Part shown: positions 25,659-32,792 of the stretch, piece after piece
How positions within the stretch are numbered: position 1 is the first letter of the stretch
Layout of the letters: each line of letters opens with the position of its first letter
Origin: an uncultured Eubacteriales bacterium
GTDB taxonomy: Bacteria > Bacillota > Clostridia > Oscillospirales > CAG-382
NCBI GenBank assembly: GCA_934479825.1
Contig: CAKSOW010000029.1
Location: 1 to 32,792, forward strand
DNA: 32,792 nt
Direction: 5' to 3'
Notes under the pieces: model-generated
Told to the model about the DNA's origin: nothing
The model's input: the letters and a program-made list of their open reading frames with translations, nothing else
The model's database searches: none
Made by a program: the position numbers and the translations under genes

Positions 25659-25965
25659 TCTTTTCCCGAAAAGCAAATAAGGGACGGTTTTAATGTTACT
25701 TTTTCGCTTGTACGAAAAAGTAACCAAAAAGTACACCGAGGGCTTCGGCCCTCTGGGCTCCCGGAGAACGGTTCAAAATTCCGAGCGTGAGATTACTTGC
25801 TGAAACACAAGTTATGTGCCTATCAAGAAAATTTTATAAGAAATTGCCGTCTTGGGCAATATAGCTCGGAGTATTTTGAACCGGTGCGAAAGGGTTATTT
25901 TACTGCGCAAGGATTTGTGGGTGTTTATGAAAAGGCAAGCTCTGATTGGGGCGGACAGTAGGTTA
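25659..25965 (+). repeat. Structured noncoding repeat B1 with conserved flanks
   Basis: Order: hairpin I GTTACTTTTTCG/CGAAAAAGTAAC (25695-25724), linker CCAAAAAGTACACC, hairpin II GAGGGC-TTCG-GCCCTC (25738-25753, a UUCG tetraloop), then a long-range pair GGTTCAAAA (25770-25778)/TTTTGAACC (25874-25882), strengthened by CCGAGC/GCTCGG, and the conserved tail GGTGCGAAAGG. The inside of the long pair differs from copies B2 and B3. Flanks 25659-25685 and 25905-25965 match copy C at 23845-23926, which lacks the middle. No open frame of note. Confidence 0.7.
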
Positions 25966-26466
25966 TGTGTTTCAGGAAAAGGGGGAGTTTGGTGGAAATT
26001 TGTTTTTTGAGAGAACAGAAAGCTGTTATTAGAAAAACGGATAGTTTCAGGTGAGAATGCAAAATTTCAAGTTTTCTGTATACAAATACATTTTGGATAA
26101 TTCCAAAAAAATATCATCGGTGCACATTATCATCCTTGTATTACGCCAAGCCTTGGCTTTACTCAAAAACTTCCGTTTAATCCACACTGGTTTCCTTTTT
26201 CTGCCACAACAAAGATAACGTACACTTTCCCATTTTATCAACTGCTTGCGGCGTCAAGCCTACACTGCAACTTCGATTTTCCGCAAAACCCGATTCTGCG
26301 TTAGCTGTACAGCCTCCCTTTCGCACCGGTTCAAAGCCTGAAAGCTGTTTTAGACACGGAAAGCTACAATTTCTATAAAAAGCATGCCTGTGTAGCGCTT
26401 TGAACCGAGGTCGCAGGACGAAGTCCCGGCTGCTTTTTGGTTCTTTTTGCTAAAAGCAAAAAGAAC
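25962..26466 (-). repeat. Long structured noncoding repeat B2 (inverted relative to B3)
   Basis: Read on the minus strand from 26466: hairpin I (26440-26451 with 26455-26466), CAAAAAGCAGCC, hairpin II GGAC/GTCC, GGTTCAAAGC (26397-26406) paired at long range with GCTTTGAACC (26328-26337), the tail GGTGCGAAAGG, then about 350 bp that matches 32497-32792 with many substitutions and small indels, ending at GTTATGTGTTTCAGG (25962-25976). Homology to B3 therefore spans about 460-500 bp. A 64-codon frame here (26047-26241) is not kept in B3, so it is treated as noncoding. Confidence 0.75.
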
Positions 26467-26485
26467 GTAAAACCGTCTCTTTTCA

Positions 26486-26579
26486 GGCTTTTGAGAAAAG
26501 CCAAAGCCGCCCGATGGTTTTACCATCGGGCGGCAAATTTCAAATTCTTTTGCTCCGCTTTTCTTTTAAGAAAAGCGGA
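26486..26579 (-). repeat. Two-hairpin 3'-end repeat module, copy A4
   Basis: Hairpin GGCTTTT/AAAAGCC (26486-26502), hairpin 1 GCCGCCCGATGGT/ACCATCGGGCGGC (26506-26534, 13 perfect bp) and hairpin 2 with stem 26554-26563/26570-26579 around the invariant core. Hairpin 2 abuts the stop codon of the gene ending at 26580. The sequence just upstream is shared with copy A1. Confidence 0.82.
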
Positions 26580-28094
26580 CTATGATTCGGCTTTCGCCAT
26601 TCCGAGGACAATTTTGCCGCCTGAAAGAACCAAAGCCTTTCCGTCTGCGGCCATTTCGCCCTGTACGCTGACATGATACGGGAAACCCTCTTGCGTAAAG
26701 TCCACACCGCTGGCACCAACCGTGTAGTCCGAAAACGTTCCGAATCTCCAAATCAACTTCACATTGCCGGAAACCGTGATACTCTCCTCATCCATGCGGA
26801 TCTCAACCTTTTTCCCACTCTCAGAGTTTGCCGTGATAACGAGCGCATTCCCGTCGCGTTTCATGCTGTTGTAAACAAATTTTCCGTCAAAATCAAGTCC
26901 GGCATCATGCGAATCCTTTTCAACACTCCATTTGCGCTCATCCACCACCGGAAGATTGTCGTATACCGCATCCCACTTGTGGCACGGCTTATCCAGATAA
27001 CGCTCTCTGTAACGCTCGTCAAACTTCTGAATATCGCGGAAATACAAGCTGTCTCCGTCAAAAAAGATGTTGGCGCGGTAATTTTTGCAGGTATACCAGA
27101 ACGATTTATATTTGTGCGCTCCGACAATATCCGTATCTGCGGCTAAAACGGCCGGCGGCGTGGTTTGGTACGCTTCTTTAAACATACGGCCGGCGTCGCT
27201 CGTCTTGACGACTGAAACTTTCCCCTCGTCGGCATATCGTTTCACAAGCTCCAACTGCAAAGTCAAGCCGTCCTTGATACCCGGCCAGCCAAAGCTGTTT
27301 TCCTGCCCGATCTGTGTGTAGGAAAGTCCTAAGTTCTCGTTGTCAAAATAAGTCTTGAAGAACCATTCCATATACTCTCTGTTCTGACCGTATTTCCAGA
27401 ACGGCTCCATCGTTGCGCAGCCGTAGCAGGTCGGATCGTTCGCATAACGCTTCTCATTGTAGCCGCGGATCGGCTCAATGCCGAGAAGGCGGAATACCGG
27501 TGCATTCACCTGATTTTGCGTGCTTTGTGCCGGACAAAGTATGTTGTTGACCGACGGATAGTACGGTTGATTGTACGGGCCGCCCCAAAGCGTGTACGCG
27601 TCTACCGCCAATTGCTCGCGGCAGATTCCGAAATACCGGATTTTGTATTTCTCCGTCATGTAGCGAACCGAATCGATATCCAACAGCCACGAACCGACCG
27701 ACTTCGGGTATTCGCCGAATGTTTCGCGGAACTTTTCCATGAATTCGTCAATCATGGCAGTCTTTTCATCGTGCGTATACGCCGGAAGAAAACCGGGATC
27801 CACATACCAGTCCCAGTCATACCCCGGTCTGCCGCGCCATTTGATTCCCACTTTTTCCACAAGCGGTCTTACAACTTCAAACCAAATGCCAATCTCCATA
27901 TGTTCATCGCGTTCCGCAAGAAATACATCACGGAATTTCGGGTCAATGAGTGCGTCATATTGAAGTAAAAACGTATTGTCAAAGCCGTATTTTTTGTTTA
28001 AGGCGATCTGATGGACGATCGGTTCCAATAAGTCCAATTTCGGGTCGCGCGGTTCTACGCCGCGTACAAAATTCATAATGGTAATAAGATTCAT
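26580..28094 (-). CDS. DUF3863/DUF3864-like protein, probable carbohydrate-active enzyme
   Basis: A 504-residue protein without a signal peptide. It begins MNLITIMNFVRGVEPRDP and has a barrel-like N-terminal region: FLLQYDALIDPKFRDVFL, WFEVVRPLVEKVGIKWRGRPGYDWDW, then FGEYPKSVGSWLLDIDSVRYM and TQIGQENSFGWPG. The pattern FGxxPxxxGxWxLD resembles NodB-like polysaccharide deacetylase or GH57-type barrels. A beta-rich C-terminal part (about 400-504) follows. From memory it fits DUF3863 plus DUF3864, which have structures but no assigned activity. It is transcribed away from the TRAP operon across a shared 390-bp intergenic region, and GAAAGGGGAAAG precedes the ATG. Substrate is unknown. Confidence 0.72.
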   Translation of the reverse strand: MNLITIMNFVRGVEPRDPKLDLLEPIVHQIALNKKYGFDNTFLLQYDALIDPKFRDVFLAERDEHMEIGIWFEVVRPLVEKVGIKWRGRPGYDWDWYVDPGFLPAYTHDEKTAMIDEFMEKFRETFGEYPKSVGSWLLDIDSVRYMTEKYKIRYFGICREQLAVDAYTLWGGPYNQPYYPSVNNILCPAQSTQNQVNAPVFRLLGIEPIRGYNEKRYANDPTCYGCATMEPFWKYGQNREYMEWFFKTYFDNENLGLSYTQIGQENSFGWPGIKDGLTLQLELVKRYADEGKVSVVKTSDAGRMFKEAYQTTPPAVLAADTDIVGAHKYKSFWYTCKNYRANIFFDGDSLYFRDIQKFDERYRERYLDKPCHKWDAVYDNLPVVDERKWSVEKDSHDAGLDFDGKFVYNSMKRDGNALVITANSESGKKVEIRMDEESITVSGNVKLIWRFGTFSDYTVGASGVDFTQEGFPYHVSVQGEMAADGKALVLSGGKIVLGMAKAES

Positions 28095-28130
28095 TGTCTT
28101 TCCCCTTTCTTCTTGAAATCTTCCTTATAC

Positions 28131-28159
28131 AGTGTATCACATTCTCCGCCTTTTTGCAA
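28131..28159 (-). promoter_or_regulatory. Promoter of the DUF3863-like gene
   Basis: On the minus strand TTGCAA (28154-28159), 17 nt, TACACT (28131-28136). The -35 box overlaps one of the repeated TGCAAG motifs. Confidence 0.6.
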
Positions 28160-28359
28160 GTAGGCGAAAGCAAAATGAGAAAACAAGTCAATTTTCCATA
28201 TTTTTCTGCACTTTTTGCAAGTTTTTAAAGAACATGTGCCTTGCCTTGCACAATTCCATTTCATTTCCTGCATAAAGGTTTCGCTTTTTATAAAGAAAAC
28301 AATATGCAAGTTCCACATTTTTCACAAATATCTATTTAAACTTTCGTGCAATATGCAAG
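28151..28359 (+). promoter_or_regulatory. Repeated TGCAAG motifs between divergent promoters
   Basis: TTTTTGCAAG occurs at 28151-28160 and 28212-28221, and CAATATGCAAG at 28300-28310 and 28349-28359. All four are direct repeats on the plus strand, between the promoter of the DUF3863-like gene and that of the TRAP operon. They could be binding sites of one regulator; no regulator gene lies next to them. Confidence 0.35.
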
Positions 28360-28395
28360 AAATTTTGATTCTCGTCAGGTTTTTTTGCAGAATAC

Positions 28396-28424
28396 TTGAC
28401 AGATTGTTTTCTTCCTATTATAAT
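28396..28424 (+). promoter_or_regulatory. Perfect consensus promoter of the TRAP operon
   Basis: TTGACA (28396-28401), exactly 17 nt, TATAAT (28419-28424); all positions match consensus. The start codon is 61 nt downstream. Confidence 0.9.
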
Positions 28425-28485
28425 AAGAAATGAATTTATCGTTTTTTGAAAATTCAAAAAAACACATTTTTCGGAGGAAAACACC

Positions 28486-29472
28486 ATGAAAAAGAGTATT
28501 GCACTCGTCCTTGCCGTTCTGATGGCCGGAAGCATGCTTCTCGGCTCTTGCGGCAAGAAAGAAACCAAAGATGAAGACGGACTTGCGTCCAAAATTGTCC
28601 TCGCCACCGGCGGAAATACCGGTACTTACTATGCATACGGCATGGCAATGGGCAAAATTTTACAGGATAAGACCGGTATCAAGTTCGACGTTCAGTCCAC
28701 CGGCGCGTCCAAGGCCAACATTCAGCTCATCCAGTCCGGTGAAGCCGATATGGCTGTCGTTCAGAACGACGTTATGTATTACGCCTACACCGGCACCGAT
28801 CTTTTTGAAGGCGCCCAAACCCAGGATTTCTCGGCCGTTGCAACGCTTTATCCGGAGCTTTGCCAGATCATTGCCTCCAAGGAAAGCGGCATTCAGTCGG
28901 TTGCAGACCTTGCCGGCAAGCGCGTATCGGTCGGCGACGCTGGCAGCGGCGTTGAATTCAACGCCAAGCAGATCCTTGCCGCTTACGGTATCGATATCAA
29001 CAACGACATTGTCAAGCAGAACCTCGGTTTCGGCCCGTCGGCTGACGCTCTGAAAGACGAGAAGATCGACGCGTTCTTCTGCGTAGCCGGTATCCCGACC
29101 ACCGCTATCACCGACCTTGCCATGAGCCATGAGATCACGGTCGTTCCGGTTGACGACGATAAGTTTGACGAGCTTGCTTCCGAATATGGCTTCTACACCC
29201 GTCAGACCATTCCGGCAAACACCTATAACGGCATGACTGAGGATGTCAAGACGGTCGCCGTCATGGCAACCTATATCATCGATAACGACGCTTCGGAAGA
29301 TACCGTCTATGCCATCACCAAGGCGATTTTTGAAAATAAGGACGAAATTGCCGCCGCCTATGCAAAAGGCTCCGAATTGAACGCCGAAACCGCCACAAAC
29401 GGTATTCCCTCGGAAATTCCGCTTCATCCCGGCGCTGAAAAGTATTTCAAGGAAATCGGCGTTATCCAATAA
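28486..29472 (+). CDS. TAXI-family TRAP transporter solute-binding lipoprotein
   Basis: A 328-residue extracytoplasmic binding protein: signal peptide with lipobox LGSC and lipidated Cys22, then the TAXI fold. Diagnostic parts are IVLATGGNTGTYYAYGMAMGKIL, DVQSTGASKANIQLIQSGEADMAVVQNDV, the SVADLAGKRVSVGDAGSGVEFNAKQIL region and FFCVAGIPTTAITDLA. It captures a ligand (organic acids or amino acids in studied relatives) and hands it to the fused permease. GGAGG lies before the ATG, and it is first gene after a perfect promoter. Substrate cannot be told from sequence. Confidence 0.95.
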   Translation: MKKSIALVLAVLMAGSMLLGSCGKKETKDEDGLASKIVLATGGNTGTYYAYGMAMGKILQDKTGIKFDVQSTGASKANIQLIQSGEADMAVVQNDVMYYAYTGTDLFEGAQTQDFSAVATLYPELCQIIASKESGIQSVADLAGKRVSVGDAGSGVEFNAKQILAAYGIDINNDIVKQNLGFGPSADALKDEKIDAFFCVAGIPTTAITDLAMSHEITVVPVDDDKFDELASEYGFYTRQTIPANTYNGMTEDVKTVAVMATYIIDNDASEDTVYAITKAIFENKDEIAAAYAKGSELNAETATNGIPSEIPLHPGAEKYFKEIGVIQ

Positions 29473-29489
29473 ATCGCTTTCATAACGAA

Positions 29490-29975
29490 ATGAAGAAAAT
29501 CACCGTCACAGCCGTAGTCGCCAAAGCGGTTACGGCTGCGGCTCTTTTATGCGCCGCGCTTCTTGTAATCTTTTTTCTCCGTCCGAGGCGTTTGGAGCTG
29601 TATAATACCGAAACAGGGAAGGTTTACCGCAGTTTTTCTGCGCCGGATGGAACGGAGTTTTCGATAAGCTTTGTTCATTCTGTCAACCTATCTCCTGTTA
29701 CCGACGTTTTCGTCATCAAAGACGGCAGAATTTTTGCGGACCGTACCGTTTATTCCGCATTCGGCGCAGGCGTGCAAAGCACCTTAGCGCCCGGCGAAAC
29801 ACTTACTTATGACGAAAACGGGAACATGGTCGTATCCGGTTTCGGCACGGTTTTCCCGGAGGTCCGGTATATCGTGGGAACCGTATATGACCATGTACTT
29901 GTCATCGGCGGAGGAACTATCAGTCTTACATCTCTTTGCGGCAGAAACGCACATATCGCGTTCCGGCTCGCATAA
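29490..29975 (+). CDS. DUF1850 membrane-anchored protein of the TRAP operon
   Basis: A 161-residue protein with one N-terminal membrane segment (about 7-30) and a beta-rich outer domain. FSISFVHSVNLSPVTDVFVIKDG, followed by TVYSAFGAG, is the DUF1850 hallmark (the SVN and the xxG turn). In Bacillota and Proteobacteria DUF1850 genes lie between the TAXI binding protein and the fused TRAP permease, exactly as here, so an accessory part in that transporter is likely; its action is unknown. It starts 17 nt after the binding protein gene with a weak ribosome binding site. Confidence 0.88.
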   Translation: MKKITVTAVVAKAVTAAALLCAALLVIFFLRPRRLELYNTETGKVYRSFSAPDGTEFSISFVHSVNLSPVTDVFVIKDGRIFADRTVYSAFGAGVQSTLAPGETLTYDENGNMVVSGFGTVFPEVRYIVGTVYDHVLVIGGGTISLTSLCGRNAHIAFRLA

Positions 29976-30005
29976 ATTACAAAACCCCACAAAGGAGGAA
30001 TCCCC

Positions 30006-32171
30006 TTGTCCGATACATCCGAAAAAAAAGGCGCTTCATCTGTTGCCGGCGCACAAATGGGCGCACATATCGCCGACGGCAGTGTCAACACCAAAAGCGC
30101 CGATGAACTGATGGCGGAATTCGACCGCGAATCCAACACGCGTCAGTTTACAGGCTTACCGAGCCTGCTCATGAAGATTGCCTTTCTTGCCTTTGCCGCG
30201 TTTGTCTTTCTGACGCGTTTCAAAACCTTTCCCGAACAGGCGCGCATGGCATCTTTCTTAGGCATCATCATCTTTTTGGGATATCTCATTTATCCGCTTT
30301 ATAAAAAACAGACCAAAAAAGTCAATTTCGTACCGTGGTACGACTTTGTTTTCGCCGTTGTCGGTTCAATGCCGTATTTTTATTATGCGTTCAACTTTAC
30401 GGCTATCACCCACCGCGCCGCGCTCTTGAATACAACCGATAAGATCATGGCTGTCATCGGCATCCTGTTCTTGTTTGAACTCTGCCGCAGAGCCGTGGGA
30501 TTGCCGATCCTGTTTGTCGCAGGCGGCTTTATCGCGTATGCCTTTATTTACGGCAAATCCTTGCAGTCGGTGTTATACAATCTGTTCTACACCACAAACG
30601 GCATTCTCGGCACGCCGCTCAATGTCTGCTCAACGTTCATCGTGTTCTTTATCATTCTCGGCGCTTTCCTCGAAAAGACCGGTATCGGCGGATTCTTTGT
30701 TGACCTCGCCAATTCTGTGGCCGGTTATGCGTCGGGCGGTCCTGCCAAGGTCGCTGTCATTTCATCTGCACTGGAAGGCATGTATTCCGGCAGCTCGGTT
30801 GCCAATACGGTCGGCAGCGGCAGTGTGACCATTCCGGTCATGAAAAGCATTGGCTATAAGCCGGAATTCGCGGCTGCCGTCGAAGCCGCCGCATCCACGG
30901 GCGGTCAGATCATGCCGCCTATTATGGGCGCCGCCGCGTTCCTCATGAGCGAGATCACGGCGATTCCCTATGTCACGATTGCCGTAGCCGCCATTTTACC
31001 GGCTATCCTCTATTTCACCGGAATCTTCATGATGATTCACTTTGAAGCCAAAAAGCTCGGCTTAAAGGGTCTCCCCAAGGAAAGCATTCCGAATTTCTTC
31101 AAGCTCTTTCTTCGCAAAGGCTACCTGTTTTTACCGATCATTGTGCTTGTTGTGCTCATGTCCTTTAACCGCACGCCGGCACAGTCTGCCTGCATGGCTA
31201 TTCTCACCACGATGGCGCTGATGCTTGCGACCGATGTGGTAAAAATGGTGAAGAAACTGAAAAAAGGCGAAGATACAAAATCGGATATTATCGATACCGT
31301 TTTGTTATTGATTCCGGTTCTTGCCTTTGTCGTTTTCATGCTTGTTCTGAAAATTAAAATGGAAAACGCCGCCATTCTGGCCGGCCTCATCTATATTATC
31401 GTTTCATTCTGCGGCAAGCAGACGCGCGAATCCGGAAAAATCTCGCTTGACGCGCTCGAAACCGGTATCCGCAACACCATGGGCGTATCGCTCGCCTGCG
31501 GCCTTGCCGGAATCGTGGCAGGCGTTGTAACGCTTACCAGCCTTGGCTCGACGCTCATCGGTATTATCGTGCCGATTGCACATAACAATCTGTTCCTCGC
31601 GCTGTTCTTGACTATGCTTACCTGTATTGTGCTCGGTATGGGTGTGCCGACCACAGCCAACTACCTGATCATGGCGACTATCACCGCGCCGATTTTGGTA
31701 GAAATGGGACTGCCGTTATTGGCCGCACACATGTTTGTGTTCTATTTTGGTATCGTTGCGGATATTACACCGCCGGTTGCACTGGCCGCCTATGCCGGAA
31801 GTGCTATTGCCAACTCAAACCCGTTCAAAACCGGTGTCATTGCGACCCGACTTGCCATTACCGCGTTCATCATTCCTTATATCTTTGCTTTCAACCCGAA
31901 AATGCTGTTCATCAACGCCTCTGTTGTTGAAGTTATTTTGATCATTGTTACTTCTTTGGTTGGTATTTTTGCGCTGTCGGCTGGTTTAGAGGGATACATG
32001 TTCCGCAAGATGAAAGTATATGAGATTATTCCGCTCATTATTGGTGGACTTCTTATGATTTATCCCGGCACGGTATCGGATGTAATTGGTATTATATTAG
32101 TTGCTGTTGTGACCGGATATCAGCTTTATGTAGCAAAAACGGAGAAGAAAAAACTTGCCGGTCGGGCATAA
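30006..32171 (+). CDS. TRAP transporter permease, fused 4TM/12TM (DctQ-DctM) subunit
   Basis: A 721-residue membrane protein that fuses the small (4TM) and large (12TM) TRAP subunits and drives uptake with the ion gradient. About 60 polar residues come first, then helices from about 55 onward. The large-subunit hallmarks are GSGSVTIPVMKSIGYKPEFAAAVEAAASTGGQIMPPIMGAAAFLM split around 275-320 and LGMGVPTTANYLIMA with FYFGIVADITPPVALAAYAGSAIA near 545-600. The start is the TTG at 30006: AAAGGAGG (29991-29998) ends 7 nt before it and no ATG is nearby. It closes the operon before the terminator at 32194. Confidence 0.95.
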   Translation: MSDTSEKKGASSVAGAQMGAHIADGSVNTKSADELMAEFDRESNTRQFTGLPSLLMKIAFLAFAAFVFLTRFKTFPEQARMASFLGIIIFLGYLIYPLYKKQTKKVNFVPWYDFVFAVVGSMPYFYYAFNFTAITHRAALLNTTDKIMAVIGILFLFELCRRAVGLPILFVAGGFIAYAFIYGKSLQSVLYNLFYTTNGILGTPLNVCSTFIVFFIILGAFLEKTGIGGFFVDLANSVAGYASGGPAKVAVISSALEGMYSGSSVANTVGSGSVTIPVMKSIGYKPEFAAAVEAAASTGGQIMPPIMGAAAFLMSEITAIPYVTIAVAAILPAILYFTGIFMMIHFEAKKLGLKGLPKESIPNFFKLFLRKGYLFLPIIVLVVLMSFNRTPAQSACMAILTTMALMLATDVVKMVKKLKKGEDTKSDIIDTVLLLIPVLAFVVFMLVLKIKMENAAILAGLIYIIVSFCGKQTRESGKISLDALETGIRNTMGVSLACGLAGIVAGVVTLTSLGSTLIGIIVPIAHNNLFLALFLTMLTCIVLGMGVPTTANYLIMATITAPILVEMGLPLLAAHMFVFYFGIVADITPPVALAAYAGSAIANSNPFKTGVIATRLAITAFIIPYIFAFNPKMLFINASVVEVILIIVTSLVGIFALSAGLEGYMFRKMKVYEIIPLIIGGLLMIYPGTVSDVIGIILVAVVTGYQLYVAKTEKKKLAGRA

Positions 32172-32193
32172 ATACGTTCGTTTGCAACGGGTA

Positions 32194-32229
32194 AAAACCG
32201 CACATGGTCGTTTGGTCATGTGCGGTTTT
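32194..32229 (+). terminator. Terminator of the TRAP operon
   Basis: A 13-bp perfect stem AAAACCGCACATG (32194-32206) with CATGTGCGGTTTT (32217-32229), 22 nt after the permease stop. Confidence 0.9.
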
Positions 32230-32246
32230 GTCTGTCCGGGGGGAGG

Positions 32247-32361
32247 CTTTTCGTTTTGCGAAAAGAATCAAAAGGGCGTTTTTCTGTTACTTTTCGCCTC
32301 TGCGAAAAGTAATCAAAAGTGGCGTTTTAGCGTTACTTTTTCGCTTGTACGAAAAAGTAAC
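32247..32361 (+). repeat. Tandem array of three related C/G-capped T-run hairpins
   Basis: CTTTTCG/CGAAAAG (32247-32265), GTTACTTTTCGC/GCGAAAAGTAAT (32286-32313) and GTTACTTTTTCG/CGAAAAAGTAAC (32332-32361). Each is followed by a similar A-rich linker (AATCAAAAG, AATCAAAAG, AACCAAAAAG). The third is hairpin I of repeat B3, so the array looks like duplication of that hairpin. Confidence 0.6.
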
Positions 32362-32792
32362 CAAAAAGTACACCAGAGGTCTGCTGACCTCTGGACTCCC
32401 GGGGTACGGTTCAAAGCTCTACACAGGCATGCTTTGATATAAATTGTAGCTTTCCGTGACTGAACCAGCTTTCAGGCTTTGAACCGGTGCGAAAGGAGAA
32501 CCTTAGATTAGACGCATAATCGAGTTTTTGCAAAAAATCGAAGTTGCGGTGCGTGCTTGACGCCGCAAACGGTAAAAGAAAAGAAAAACTGCACGTTATC
32601 TTTGTTGTGGTGGAAAAGGAAAATTGATGTGAGCCGATAGAAAATTTTGAATAAATTTGTAGTTTGTATATGTGCAAAAAAACTGAAATTTTTGCATTTT
32701 CGCCCGAAACTATCAGTTTTTCCAAATAACAACTTCCTGTTCTCTCAAAAACATATTACCACCAAAGCTACCCATTCCCTGAAACACATAAC
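32332..32792 (+). repeat. Long structured noncoding repeat B3, runs off the window
   Basis: Same order as B1 and B2: hairpin I (32332-32361), CCAAAAAGTACACC, hairpin II CAGAGGTC/GACCTCTG (32374-32393), GGTTCAAAGC (32408-32417) paired at long range with GCTTTGAACC (32476-32485), tail GGTGCGAAAGG (32486-32496), then about 300 bp homologous to 25962-26316 in inverted orientation. It ends at the window edge exactly where B2 reaches its GTTATGTGTT end, so a little more may lie outside. No gene is recognised in 32230-32792. Confidence 0.75.

Noticed and set aside
26047..26241. A 64-codon minus-strand frame inside repeat B2
   Set aside because: The homologous frame in B3 is broken by stops and indels, so it is not under coding selection.
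25659..26466. Group II intron, retron or CRISPR-like array
   Set aside because: No reverse transcriptase, Cas gene, regular spacer-repeat pattern or intron domain V was recognised.
32411..32725. A 104-codon minus-strand frame in repeat B3
   Set aside because: The corresponding stretch in B2 shows a stop soon after a short matching piece; changes do not favour third codon positions.

Overview
The window looks like a chromosomal segment of a Gram-positive, low-to-mid GC anaerobe of the Clostridia (Bacillota), probably an Oscillospirales/Christensenellales-like gut lineage. This is inferred from the mix of genes: a clostridial-type second GyrB-like topoisomerase subunit, a MATE pump, a BspA-like LRR lipoprotein, an SLH-domain surface protein, a TAXI-type TRAP transporter with DUF1850, and CCA-encoding tRNA genes. 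Near-consensus sigma-70 promoters (TTGACA/TATAAT, 17-nt spacing) and AGGAGG-type ribosome binding sites fit the same picture. No 16S rRNA gene is present, so the placement is an inference.

Layout. 1-315: noncoding repeat with hairpins. 316-1695 (-): MATE efflux pump. 1861-8160 (+): a likely operon of DUF1893 protein, GyrB/ParE-like topoisomerase subunit, MnmE, a small membrane protein, RF2 (prfB, without the usual programmed frameshift) and another membrane protein, closed by a strong terminator at 8187-8223. 8350-10690 (+): ABC exporter plus SMI1/KNR4 protein. 10859-13806 (-): SurA-N-like membrane-anchored protein, LRR lipoprotein and YchF. 13958-20212 (-): an accessory block with an ArsR-type regulator, a heterodimeric ABC exporter behind a perfect consensus promoter, and two unrecognised membrane proteins. 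20391-22425 (+): cytoplasmic GH5 enzyme and PgeF/laccase-domain protein. 22589-23745 (+): ten tRNA genes (Trp, Gly, Val, Asp, Phe, Gly, Cys, Phe, Asp, Thr) with their own promoter and terminator. 24167-25531 (-): SLH-anchored surface protein. 25650-26580: about 0.9 kb of structured noncoding repeats. 26580-28094 (-): DUF3863-like predicted carbohydrate-active protein. 28486-32171 (+): TAXI TRAP transporter operon. 32230-32792: a second large noncoding repeat that runs off the window.

The most unusual content is noncoding. (A) A two-hairpin module occurs four times, each time directly downstream of a minus-strand stop codon. Its stems change in compensating pairs while one hairpin core stays the same. 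(B) A larger structured repeat has two stem-loops followed by a long-range GGTTCAAA/TTTGAACC pairing. It occurs three times, and two copies sit in inverted orientation about 6 kb apart with roughly 460-500 bp of homology, flanking the DUF3863 gene and the TRAP operon. A shorter related copy after the tRNA operon resembles an empty site for one B element. No transposase, reverse transcriptase or CRISPR array is visible, so these are non-autonomous or RNA-level elements of unknown function.

The genes themselves belong mostly to known families. The points worth checking are the topoisomerase subunit with no A subunit beside it, the loss of the prfB frameshift, and the ArsR/ABC-exporter cassette with two unknown membrane proteins.
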